Source of the DNA: Nocardiopsis endophytica
GTDB taxonomy: Bacteria > Actinomycetota > Actinomycetes > Streptosporangiales > Streptosporangiaceae
Length of the DNA: 64,000 nt
Reading direction: 5' to 3'
Assembly: GCF_027706725.1 (NCBI RefSeq)
Contig: NZ_JAQFWQ010000013.1
Location: 24,000 to 87,999 of the forward strand
A model generated the notes under the pieces. That model worked only from the letters and a program-made list of their open reading frames with translations. It did not search any database and was not told the origin of the DNA. Both the position numbers and the translations under genes were made by a program. This document shows positions 40,796-49,960 of this stretch, one piece after another (position 1 is the stretch's first letter; each line of letters starts with the position of its first letter).

Positions 40796-41947
40796 CTACT
40801 TGAGGAGCTGGCGGGCCATCACCATGCGCTGGATCTGGTTGGTGCCCTCGTAGATTTGAGTGATCTTCGCATCGCGCATCATGCGCTCGACCGGGAAGTC
40901 CTTCACGTAGCCGGCGCCTCCCAGGAGCTGGACGGCGTCGGTGGTGATCTCCATGGCCGCGTCGGAGGCGTAGCACTTGGCCGCCGCCCCGAAGAAGGAC
41001 AGGTCGGCGTCGCCCCGCTCGGACTTGGCCGCCGCCGTGTAGACCATCTGGCGGGCCGTCTCCAGCTTCATCGCCATGTCGGCCAGCATGAACTGCACGC
41101 CCTGGAAGTCGGCCACCGCCTTGCCGAACTGCTTGCGCTCCTTGACGTACTCCACGGCCGCGTCCAGCGCCCCCTGGGCGATGCCCACCGCCTGGGCGCC
41201 GATGGTCACCCGGGTGTGGTCCAGGGTGCGCAGCGCGATCTTCAGGCCCTCGCCGACCCCGCCCACCCGGCGGTCGTCCCCGATGCGCACGTCGTCGAAG
41301 AACAGCTCGCGCGTGGGCGAGCCCTTGATGCCGAGCTTGCGCTCCGGCTCGCCCAGGGTGAACCCGGGGTCGTCGGCGTGCAGCACGAACGCGGTCACGT
41401 TGCCGCCGCGCTTGCCGTCCGGGTCGGTCACCGCCATGACCGTGTAGTACGAGCTCACCCCGGCGTTGGTGATCCACGACTTCTGGCCGTTGACCACCCA
41501 GCCGTCGCCGTCGCGGACCGCCTGGGTGCGCATGCTCGCGGTGTCCGACCCCGCCTCGCGCTCGGACAGGCCGTAGGAGAACATCGCCTCGCCGCGCGCC
41601 ACCGGCGGCAGGTAGCGCTGCTTGACCTCCTCCGAGGCGCCCAGGACCAGCGGCATCGTGCCGAGCTTGTTCACCGCCGGGATCAGCGAGGACGAGCCGC
41701 AGGCCCGCGCCACCTCCTCGATCACGATGCAGGTGGCCAGCGCGTCGGCGCCGACGCCCTCGTAGTCCTCGCCGATGTGCGGGGCGTGGAAGTCGGTCGC
41801 CCGCAGCGCGTCGTAGGCCTCCTGCGGGAACGCGCTCTTCTCGTCGACCGCCGCCGCGTGCGGGGCGATCTTGTCCTCGGCCACCGCGCGCACGGCGGCG
41901 CGCAGCTCCTCGTGCTCCTCGGTGGTGGTGAACAGATCGAAGCTCAT
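40796..41947 (-). CDS. Acyl-CoA dehydrogenase, integration target
   Basis: 383 residues from ATG 41947 (AGGAGGG upstream), a normal length for short/medium-chain acyl-CoA dehydrogenases. It should oxidise acyl-CoA at the alpha-beta bond using FAD. Family signatures: ERKLGIKGSPTRELFFDDVR, CYASDAAMEITTDAVQLLGG, and IYEGTNQIQ with the catalytic-base Glu near the C-terminus. The last 22 codons lie in attR. Two Leu codons (CTC CTC) differ from the native copy left at attL (CTG CTG), so the element restores an unchanged protein. Divergent from a TetR gene. Confidence 0.92.
   Translation of the reverse strand: MSFDLFTTTEEHEELRAAVRAVAEDKIAPHAAAVDEKSAFPQEAYDALRATDFHAPHIGEDYEGVGADALATCIVIEEVARACGSSSLIPAVNKLGTMPLVLGASEEVKQRYLPPVARGEAMFSYGLSEREAGSDTASMRTQAVRDGDGWVVNGQKSWITNAGVSSYYTVMAVTDPDGKRGGNVTAFVLHADDPGFTLGEPERKLGIKGSPTRELFFDDVRIGDDRRVGGVGEGLKIALRTLDHTRVTIGAQAVGIAQGALDAAVEYVKERKQFGKAVADFQGVQFMLADMAMKLETARQMVYTAAAKSERGDADLSFFGAAAKCYASDAAMEITTDAVQLLGGAGYVKDFPVERMMRDAKITQIYEGTNQIQRMVMARQLLK
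40806..40862. repeat. attR core, 57-bp direct repeat
   Basis: Identical to 10522-10578. It covers the codons for TQIYEGTNQIQRMVMARQ of the dehydrogenase. DNA to its right is the intact gene body; DNA to its left is element sequence. Confidence 0.95.
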
Positions 41948-41978
41948 CGGCCCTCCTGGCGGCGCGCGCGGCATGTCT

Positions 41979-41991
41979 GGCACTGAGTGCC
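41979..41991. promoter_or_regulatory. Operator between dehydrogenase and TetR genes
   Basis: GGCACTGAGTGCC is a perfect 13-bp palindrome in the 98-bp divergent gap, 32 bp upstream of the dehydrogenase start codon. Candidate binding site for the TetR protein. Confidence 0.6.
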
Positions 41992-42045
41992 CGATACTGG
42001 CATCACGTGACAGCGTACGTTATCGGGGACGGGTCAAGGAGGGGC

Positions 42046-42780
42046 ATGACCGGTAGAGCGGACGAGAGGCACGCGGTGGTCGCGGCCGCGGTGCGGCTCT
42101 TCGAGCGCCGCGGCTACGACGCCACCACCATGGGGGACGTCGCCGAGGAGGCGGGGCTGAGCCGCCGCAGCCTCTTCCGGCGCTTCGGCACCAAGGAGGA
42201 CATCCTCTTCGCCGAGCATGAGGACCTGTACGAGACGGTGCGGCGCTTCCTGGACGCCGCCCCCGGCGACGACCCGGTCGCGACGGTCACCGCCGCCGCC
42301 CGCATGGTCTTCCAGGGCTACGCGGGCGAGCCGGACACCTCCGTGCGCCGGTTCCGCCTCGTGCGGGCGGTGCCCCGCCTGCGGGACCGGGAGATCGCGA
42401 TGACCGCGCGCTACCAGTCGGCGTTCCGCCGCTACCTGGCGGGCGGGGAGCGCGACACCGAGCGCGCGCTGGCGGCCGAGGCGGTGGCGGCCTCGGTCAT
42501 CGCCGCGCACAACCACGTGCTGCGGTCGTGGCTGCGCGAACCGGACCGGCCGGTGCCCTGGGACCGGTTCGACCGCGCCATGGCGTTCGTCACCGAGGGC
42601 CTGGGCGACGTGCTGCGCGGCACGTCCGGCGGAGGCGGTTCCGGCGGTGGTGCGGGCGGCGGGGTCGTGGTCGCGGTCTACCCGCCCGGGACCGACCCGG
42701 AGGAGGTCGCCCGCCGGGTCCGCAGGGCGCTTGAGCCGGGGAACCCTACCCCTGCGGTAGATTCGCGTGGGCCCACCTGA
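42046..42780 (+). CDS. TetR-family regulator with Gly-rich C-terminal extension
   Basis: 244 residues from ATG 42046 (AAGGAGGGG upstream). The TetR helix-turn-helix reads TTMGDVAEEAGLSRRSLFRR. The body is a normal TetR domain to about residue 195. Then a Gly-rich linker (GGGGSGGGAGGG) leads to a 40-residue tail (VVVAVYPPGTDPEEVARRVR) not usual in the family. It is divergent from the acyl-CoA dehydrogenase gene and probably controls it. Confidence 0.88.
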   Translation: MTGRADERHAVVAAAVRLFERRGYDATTMGDVAEEAGLSRRSLFRRFGTKEDILFAEHEDLYETVRRFLDAAPGDDPVATVTAAARMVFQGYAGEPDTSVRRFRLVRAVPRLRDREIAMTARYQSAFRRYLAGGERDTERALAAEAVAASVIAAHNHVLRSWLREPDRPVPWDRFDRAMAFVTEGLGDVLRGTSGGGGSGGGAGGGVVVAVYPPGTDPEEVARRVRRALEPGNPTPAVDSRGPT

Positions 42781-42803
42781 CCAGCGGAGGAGAGGCGGAC
42801 GCG

Positions 42804-44414
42804 GTGACGGCGACAGAGGTTCTGGCCGAGGCGGGGCGTCGGAGGACCTTCGCGGTGATCTCGCACCCGGACGCCGGCAAGTCGACCCTGACCGAGGCCC
42901 TGGCGCTGCACGCGGCGGCCATCACGTCGGCCGGGGCGGTGCACGGCAAGGGCGACCGGCGCGGGGTCACCTCGGACTGGATGGACATGGAGCAGGCCCG
43001 GGGGATCTCGATCACCTCGGCCGCGCTGCGCATCGACTATTCGGGCCGGGTGCTGAACCTGCTGGACACCCCCGGCCACGCCGACTTCTCCGAGGACACC
43101 TACCGGGTGCTCTCCGCGGTGGACGCGGCGATCATGCTGCTGGACTCGGCCAAGGGCCTGGAGGCCCAGACCCTCAAGCTGTTCGACGTGTGCCGGGCGC
43201 GCAAGGTCCCGGTGATCACGTTCGTGAACAAGTGGGACCGGCCCGGGCGCGAGCCCCTGGAGCTGCTGGACGAGATCGAGCAGCGGATCGGGCTGCGCCC
43301 CACCCCGGTGAACTGGCCGGTGGGCATCGCCGGGGACTTCCGCGGCGTGGTGGAGCTGGGCACGGGCGGTGAGGGCCGGGAGTACGTCAAGTACCACCGC
43401 ACGCCCGGCGGCGCGACCAAGGCCGAGGAGGAGCGCATGGACGCCGAGGCCGCGGCCAAGACCGAGGGCGGGGCCTGGGACCAGGCGCTTGAGGAGATCG
43501 AGCTGCTGGGCGAGATCGGCGCGCAGTACGACGAGGAGTCCTTCCTGGCGGGGGAGTCCTCGCCGGTGCTGTTCGGGGCGGCGCTGCCCAACTTCGGCGT
43601 CGGCGAGCTGCTGGGCACGCTGGTCGACCTGGCCCCGTCCCCTGGGCCCAAGGCCGACGAGAAGGGCGGGGAGCGGCCGGTGGAGGCGCCGTTCTCCGGC
43701 CAGGTGTTCAAGATGCAGGCCGGGATGGACAAGGCGCACCGGGACCGGATGGCGTTCGTGCGGGTCTCCTCGGGCCGGTTCGAGCGCGGCATGGTGCTCA
43801 CCCACGCGGCCACCGGGCGCCCCTTCGCCACCAAGTACACCCAGCAGGTGTTCGGCTCCGAGCGCACCACCGTGGAGACCGCCTACCCGGGTGATGTGAT
43901 CGCGCTGGTCAACGCCGCCGCGCTGAGCGTGGGCGACACGCTGTACGAGGGGCCCAAGGTGGTGTTCCCGCCGATTCCCAGCTTCGCGCCCGAGCACTTC
44001 GCGGTGGCCAGGGCCAAGGACGCCGGGCGGTACAAGCAGTTCCAGCGCGGCATCGCCCAGCTGGACGCCGAGGGCGTGGTGCAGGTGCTGTCCTCGGACG
44101 TGCGCGGTGAGCAGGCGCCGGTGCTGGCGGCGGTGGGGCCGCTGCAGTTCGAGGTGGTGCAGCACCGCATGGCCGAGGAGTTCAAGGCCCCGATCGAGCT
44201 GGCCAACCTGGACTACACGCTGGCGCGGCGCACCACGGCCGAGGACGGTGAGAGGCTGCACGCCCTGTCGGGCTGCGAGGTGCTGCGTCGGCGCTCGGAC
44301 GGCGAGCTGCTGGTGCTGGTGCACAACAAGTGGCGGCTGCGGGTGATCGAGCGCGAGCACCCGGGCCTGGTGATGGAGCCGCTGCTGGCGGGAGGCGTCG
44401 ACACCGGCGAATGA
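42804..44414 (+). CDS. prfC: Peptide chain release factor 3
   Basis: 536 residues from GTG 42804. GTPase motifs in order: SHPDAGKST (G1), SITSAAL (switch region), DTPGHADFSED (G3), FVNKWDRPGREPLELLDEIE (G4). The EF-G-like domain 2 and the RF3-specific C-terminal domain follow (LEVVQHRM-like block near residue 450). It recycles RF1/RF2 after peptide release. The length matches the bacterial family. A hairpin overlaps its stop codon. Confidence 0.93.
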   Translation: MTATEVLAEAGRRRTFAVISHPDAGKSTLTEALALHAAAITSAGAVHGKGDRRGVTSDWMDMEQARGISITSAALRIDYSGRVLNLLDTPGHADFSEDTYRVLSAVDAAIMLLDSAKGLEAQTLKLFDVCRARKVPVITFVNKWDRPGREPLELLDEIEQRIGLRPTPVNWPVGIAGDFRGVVELGTGGEGREYVKYHRTPGGATKAEEERMDAEAAAKTEGGAWDQALEEIELLGEIGAQYDEESFLAGESSPVLFGAALPNFGVGELLGTLVDLAPSPGPKADEKGGERPVEAPFSGQVFKMQAGMDKAHRDRMAFVRVSSGRFERGMVLTHAATGRPFATKYTQQVFGSERTTVETAYPGDVIALVNAAALSVGDTLYEGPKVVFPPIPSFAPEHFAVARAKDAGRYKQFQRGIAQLDAEGVVQVLSSDVRGEQAPVLAAVGPLQFEVVQHRMAEEFKAPIELANLDYTLARRTTAEDGERLHALSGCEVLRRRSDGELLVLVHNKWRLRVIEREHPGLVMEPLLAGGVDTGE

Positions 44415-44423
44415 CGCCGGTGT
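44401..44423 (+). terminator. Hairpin over the prfC stop codon
   Basis: ACACCGGCG and CGCCGGTGT arms enclose AATGA, which contains the stop. A smaller hairpin (CGGAATC/GATTCCG) lies at 44444-44462. No long T-tract. Confidence 0.5.
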
Positions 44424-44794
44424 GAACGGAGACGAATGGCGTACGGAATCATCACGATTCCGAACGGCCATCGTCGAATAGGCCGGTCGTGGGAAGTTTC
44501 ACAGGGGCGGCCGGGTCGGGTGCGGCGCCGTTCGGGGAACATCCCTGTTCCCGGGCGGTGACGGGGTCGAGGCTCTGCGCTCGTGAAAAAGCGCGTTTTT
44601 TGACGCTCGGGCGAAGTTGCGGACCTCTTCTCGTGTGTCCCAGGTCACCTGTTCGTTAATGCGTGAGAATTGTATGATTTTACTTCACTGGAGTTTAATA
44701 AAACCGAACAAAGTCAGTACCCCACACGCGTGGGCCGGCACCCCGGCACACGCCCCCGCACCCCGCCTGGAAGGCTTGAAAGGTTGGCTCGGGC
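44415..44794 (+). promoter_or_regulatory. 380-bp intergenic region, citrate synthase promoter
   Basis: No gene seen. The right half is much richer in A/T than the surroundings. TATGAT at 44673-44678 is a good -10 box, though no clear TTGACA-like element lies 17 bp upstream. The long leader (about 110 nt) to the start codon suggests regulation of the citrate synthase gene. Confidence 0.5.
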
Positions 44795-46084
<1,290 letters not shown>

Positions 46085-46100
46085 GGCGTCCGCTCCCCGC

Positions 46101-46134
46101 GGCGGGCCCGGGACCGCCGGGCCCGCCTCTTTCG
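46101..46134 (+). terminator. Terminator after citrate synthase
   Basis: GGCGGGCCCGG and CCGGGCCCGCC arms with a 5-nt loop, followed by TCTTTCGT. Confidence 0.85.
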
Positions 46135-46212
46135 TCCCCAGTGTGGTCACTTTGCGTGAAAATTGCCCTGCGTTCGGTGATGTCCCCCGGTGCGGCGGGG
46201 AATGCCGAGGGC

Positions 46213-46746
46213 ATGCTCGACTACATGACCCGGCACTGGTGGGTGCTGACCGTGCGCGGCGCGCTGGCCGTCCTGTTCGGCGTGCTCGCGGTGTTCTGGC
46301 CCGGCATCACCGCGGTGGCGCTGGCCATCCTGTTCGGCGCCTACGCGCTGGTGGACGGGGTCGTCGCCGGGGTGCTCGCCTTCCGCACCACCGGGAGCGA
46401 CCGCACCCCGCTGGTGGTGGAGGCCGTCCTGGGGGTGCTGCTCGGCGTGGTGGCGCTGGTCTGGCCGCTGGCCACGGTCATCGTGCTCACCGTCCTGATC
46501 GGCGCCTGGGCGGTGTTCACCGGCATCGTCGAGATCGCCACCGCCGTGCGCCTGCGCAAGGAGGTCTCCGGCGAGTGGCTGTACATCCTCGGCGGCGCGC
46601 TCTCGGTCTGCTTCGGCCTGCTCATCTGGTTCTGGCCGCTGCAGGGCGCCGTCGCCATCGCCCTGATCATCGGCGTCTACGCGATCCTGTTCGGCATCGT
46701 GTTCATCGTGCTGTCGCTGCGGCTGCGCTCGCAGACGCCGGCGTGA
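46213..46746 (+). CDS. HdeD-family membrane protein
   Basis: 177 residues with six hydrophobic helices. The pattern WWVLTVRGALAVLFGVLAVF and FWPGITAVALAILFGAYALV repeats twice more with W-P motifs, typical of the HdeD/DUF308 acid-resistance membrane family. The start at 46213 fits the family N-terminus; ATG 46180 is the alternative. The specific role in actinomycetes is unknown. Confidence 0.82.
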   Translation: MLDYMTRHWWVLTVRGALAVLFGVLAVFWPGITAVALAILFGAYALVDGVVAGVLAFRTTGSDRTPLVVEAVLGVLLGVVALVWPLATVIVLTVLIGAWAVFTGIVEIATAVRLRKEVSGEWLYILGGALSVCFGLLIWFWPLQGAVAIALIIGVYAILFGIVFIVLSLRLRSQTPA

Positions 46747-46828
46747 GGACGCGTCCTCCCGGAGTCGTACGCCGGGTGTCGACCCCGGGGGCATGACCGG
46801 ACCGCCTCCGAGCGGGCAGGATGCACCC

Positions 46829-48001
46829 ATGAGGATCCACCTGCCCCGGCTCGAGGGGTGGCGGCTGGACGCCGCGCTCGCCCTGTTCACCGGGGCCGTG
46901 CTGCTCGCCTCCGAGCCGCTGTTCGCCGCCGAGCGCGGCGTCGCCGTCTCGGCGCCCGCTCTGGTGCTGCTGGCGGTCGGCGCGGCGTCCCTGGCCGCCG
47001 TCAGCCGCCTGCCCTACCTCGCCGCCACCGTCGCCCCGGCCGCCATGGTGCTGTACTACATGGTCAGCGCCTCCGACGGCTGGATGGCCTGGATGCTGCT
47101 GCTGGTCACCGTCGTCCGGCTGGCGGCGGTGGGCAACCGCGCCGGGGTGGCCACCGCGGTCCTGGTGGCCCTGGGCGCGGTCCTCATCGGAGAGGGCCTG
47201 TCGTTCGACCTGTGGCGGGCGCTCGCCGTCATCGCCTGGCTGATCGTGATCTTCGCCGTGGGCGAGAGCGTCCGCAACCGCAACGCCTACCTGCGCGAGG
47301 TCGAGGAGCGCGCCGCCGAGGCCGAGCGCGGCCGCGAGGAGGAGGCGCGGCGCCGGGCCACCGAGGAGCGCCTGCGCATCGCCCGCGAGCTGCACGACGT
47401 CGTCGCGCACAACATCTCGCTGATCAACGTGCAGGCCGGGGCCGCCGCGCACCGCCGCGACCCCGAGGAGGCCTTCCGCGCGCTGGAGGCCATCCGCGGC
47501 GCCAGCAAGGAGACCCTGCGCGAGCTGCGGGCGACGCTGGGCGCCCTCCGGCAGGTCGACGAGGAGCACACCGGGCCCGGCGGGGCCCCGGCCGCCCCCG
47601 CGCCCACCCTCGACCGCCTCCCCGAGCTGGTCGGGCACACCCGCGCCTCCGGCCTCGACGTCGAGCTGGACACCGCCGGGCTCGCGGCCCGCGGCACCGC
47701 GGACGTGCCCGCCCCCACCGCCCTGGCCGTCTACAGGATCGTCCAGGAGGCGCTCACCAACACCCTGCGGCACTCCGGGGCGCAGAAGGTGCGCGTGCGC
47801 GTGTCCGACGACGGCGACGCCCTCGAGGTGGAGGTCGACGACGACGGCAGCGGCGGCGGGGAGGACCCGCACGAGGGCAACGGCCTGCGCGGCATGCGCG
47901 AGCGCGCCGCCGCGCTCGGCGGGTCCTTCACGGCCGGCCCCCGCCCCGGCGGCGGATTCGCGGTCAGGGCGCGCGTCCCGCACGGCCCGGCCGCACCATA
48001 A
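46829..48001 (+). CDS. NarL-type sensor histidine kinase
   Basis: 390 residues from ATG 46829. The N-terminal 150 residues contain several membrane helices. A coiled stretch leads to the HisKA_3 site [20 protein letters not shown] with His189, and the HATPase domain ends [15 protein letters not shown]. Signal unknown. The response regulator gene begins 28 bp downstream. Confidence 0.92.
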   Translation: MRIHLPRLEGWRLDAALALFTGAVLLASEPLFAAERGVAVSAPALVLLAVGAASLAAVSRLPYLAATVAPAAMVLYYMVSASDGWMAWMLLLVTVVRLAAVGNRAGVATAVLVALGAVLIGEGLSFDLWRALAVIAWLIVIFAVGESVRNRNAYLREVEERAAEAERGREEEARRRATEERLRIARELHDVVAHNISLINVQAGAAAHRRDPEEAFRALEAIRGASKETLRELRATLGALRQVDEEHTGPGGAPAAPAPTLDRLPELVGHTRASGLDVELDTAGLAARGTADVPAPTALAVYRIVQEALTNTLRHSGAQKVRVRVSDDGDALEVEVDDDGSGGGEDPHEGNGLRGMRERAAALGGSFTAGPRPGGGFAVRARVPHGPAAP

Positions 48002-48029
48002 TGGGACCGACGACGACGAGGGGGCGCCC

Positions 48030-48695
48030 ATGATCCGGGTCGCGATCGCCGACGACCAGACCCTGGTGCGCGCCGGGTTCCGGTCCATGCTCGAGGGCGA
48101 GGACGACATCGAGGTGGTGGCCGAGGCCGGGGACGGCGCCGAGGCCCACGCCGTGGCGGTGCGCGAGCGGCCCGACGTCGTCCTCATGGACATCCGCATG
48201 CCCGGCACCGACGGCCTGGAGGCCACCCGCCGGATCGCCGCCGATGAGCGGCTGGGCGGCACCAGGGTCGTCATCCTCACCACCTTCGACCTCGACGAGT
48301 ACGTCTACGGCGCGCTCAAGGCGGGCGCGTCGGGGTTCCTGGTCAAGGACACCGAGCCGATGGAGCTCATCCACGGCGTGCGGGTGGCCGCCCGCGGCGA
48401 CGCCCTGCTCGCCCCCTCGGTGACCCGGCGGCTCATCTCCGAGTTCGCCGGGCGCATCAAGGAGCCCCCGCCCGAGCCCCGGCTCAACGGGCTCACCGAG
48501 CGCGAGCGCGAGGTGCTGGCCGCCGTCGCCGCCGGGCTGACCAACGAGGAGCTGGCCGCGCGCCTGGTGGTCAGCCCCGCCACCGCCAAGACCCACGTGA
48601 GCCGGGTGCTGGCCAAGCTCGGCGCGCGCGACCGCGCCCAGCTCGTGGTGATCGCCTACGAGGCGGGCGTGGTGCGCCCCGGCTGGCTCGCCTGA
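48030..48695 (+). CDS. NarL/LuxR-family response regulator
   Basis: 221 residues from ATG 48030 (GAGGGGG upstream). Receiver domain with Asp54 in [12 protein letters not shown]. LuxR helix-turn-helix [20 protein letters not shown]. Cognate to the kinase immediately upstream. Confidence 0.93.
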   Translation: MIRVAIADDQTLVRAGFRSMLEGEDDIEVVAEAGDGAEAHAVAVRERPDVVLMDIRMPGTDGLEATRRIAADERLGGTRVVILTTFDLDEYVYGALKAGASGFLVKDTEPMELIHGVRVAARGDALLAPSVTRRLISEFAGRIKEPPPEPRLNGLTEREREVLAAVAAGLTNEELAARLVVSPATAKTHVSRVLAKLGARDRAQLVVIAYEAGVVRPGWLA

Positions 48696-48808
48696 ACCCT
48701 TCCTGGCCGGACACGGCCGAAGGTCCCGATCTCCCTTGTCCCGCCGCGCACGGCTGCCCGAGACTCGGAAACGGGGGACGCGGCGCACCCTAGGGGGTGG
48801 GGCATACG

Positions 48809-49960
48809 GTGGCGGACACCCGCGGTCTGGACGCCGTCCTCCGCGTGCGCGAACGCGTCTCGGCAGCGCTCATCGAACTCGACCAGAGCGTCGCCCACCG
48901 CATCCTCCAAGGCGCCCGCCTGACCGGGACCACCCGCGCGCGCTGGGAGCGCGCCCGCGAGGACCTCGCCGACGTGTGGCGGGTCTTCGACGCCTACCGC
49001 AGGACCCTCGACCGCGCCGAGGCCGCACGCGGCGACGCCGCCGCCCTCGCCCCCCTGCTCAACGGCCCCTCCGTGGAGGTCGAACCCGTCCGCACCGGGA
49101 CCGGCGCGGGCGGCCTCCTGGGGCCCGCCCCCGAGCGGATCACCGTCGACGCGGCGGTGCGCCGCATGTCCGACGGCTTCGACCGCGCCGCCGCCACCGT
49201 CAAGGAGGCCGACGCCGCCTGGTCCCGCCTGCTGCCCGAACTGCGCGCCCTGGAGGCCGCCCGCGGCGCGGCGGCCGAGGCCGCCGAGCGCCTGGGCGCC
49301 CGCGGGGCCTGGAACCGCCTCGACGCCGAGGCCACCGCCGCCGCCGACGCGGTGCGCACCGACCCGCTCGGCGCCGACCCCGGCCGCCTCGCCCGGCTGC
49401 GCGCCGAGGCCGAACGGCTGCTGGCGGCCCTGCGCGAGGCCGAACCGCTCAGCCGCGGCGCCGAAGCCGCCCGCGCCGGCCTGGAGGCGGAGGTGGTGCG
49501 CGCCGAGGAGGCGGCCGCCGACGCGCGGCGGGCCTGCGACGACGCCAGGGCCAAGGTCGGCGGCCCGCCCCTGGGCACCGTCCCCGATCCCGGCGCCCTG
49601 CGGGAGCTGCTGCGCCGCTTCGACGAGCGGTGCGCCCGGGGCGCCTGGACCGGGGCCGCCGAGGCCGCCGCCGACCTGCGCGCCCGCGCCGCCGAGTCCC
49701 GGCGGCGCGCGCACGCCGCCGCGCGCGGCGCCGAGGACCTCCTGGAGCGCCGCGCCGAGCTGCGCGGCCGCCTGGAGGCCTACCGGATGAAGGCGGCCCG
49801 GCTCGGCGGCGGCGAGGACCCGCGCCTGGCCCGGCTGCGGCGCGCCGCCCGCGAGGAGCTGTGGACCGCGCCCTGCGACCTGCGCACCGCGACCGCGGCC
49901 CTGGACCGCTACCGCGCGGCCCTGGCCGAACACGAGAGGAGCGGCGGAACGGGACCATGA
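48809..49960 (+). CDS. Alanine/arginine-rich coiled-coil protein of the PknG locus
   Basis: 383 residues from GTG 48809 (GGGG 6 nt upstream; GTG 48797 also possible). Almost entirely helical with heptads (ARAGLEAEVVRAEEAAADAR); no enzyme motif. The stop overlaps the PknG-like kinase start by ATGA, so it is the first gene of the operon. It may be a scaffold or substrate of the kinase. Not recognised by family. Confidence 0.65.
   Translation: MADTRGLDAVLRVRERVSAALIELDQSVAHRILQGARLTGTTRARWERAREDLADVWRVFDAYRRTLDRAEAARGDAAALAPLLNGPSVEVEPVRTGTGAGGLLGPAPERITVDAAVRRMSDGFDRAAATVKEADAAWSRLLPELRALEAARGAAAEAAERLGARGAWNRLDAEATAAADAVRTDPLGADPGRLARLRAEAERLLAALREAEPLSRGAEAARAGLEAEVVRAEEAAADARRACDDARAKVGGPPLGTVPDPGALRELLRRFDERCARGAWTGAAEAAADLRARAAESRRRAHAAARGAEDLLERRAELRGRLEAYRMKAARLGGGEDPRLARLRRAAREELWTAPCDLRTATAALDRYRAALAEHERSGGTGP

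Larger units (their letters stand above)
10522..40862. mobile_element. Actinomycete integrative and conjugative element (AICE), about 30.3 kb
   Basis: Bounded by the 57-bp attL and attR repeats. It encodes an integrase and excisionase at the right end, an FtsK/SpoIIIE-type TraB translocase (the AICE hallmark, moving double-stranded DNA), replication-type proteins, GntR and XRE regulators, Nudix proteins and many small accessory proteins. No relaxase or type IV secretion genes are seen, as expected for an AICE. The integration site is a protein-coding gene rather than the tRNA gene used by most AICEs. All main modules look intact, so the element may be functional. Confidence 0.9.

Noticed and set aside
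10522..40862. Prophage instead of a conjugative element
   Set aside because: No terminase, portal, capsid or tail genes; TraB, Xis/Int, GntR control and Spd-like small membrane proteins fit an AICE.
48736..49956. N-terminal extension of the PknG-like kinase frame to 48736
   Set aside because: Arg/Pro-rich and overlapping the coiled-coil gene; the kinase start at 49957 is set by an ATGA overlap and the zinc motif just after it.
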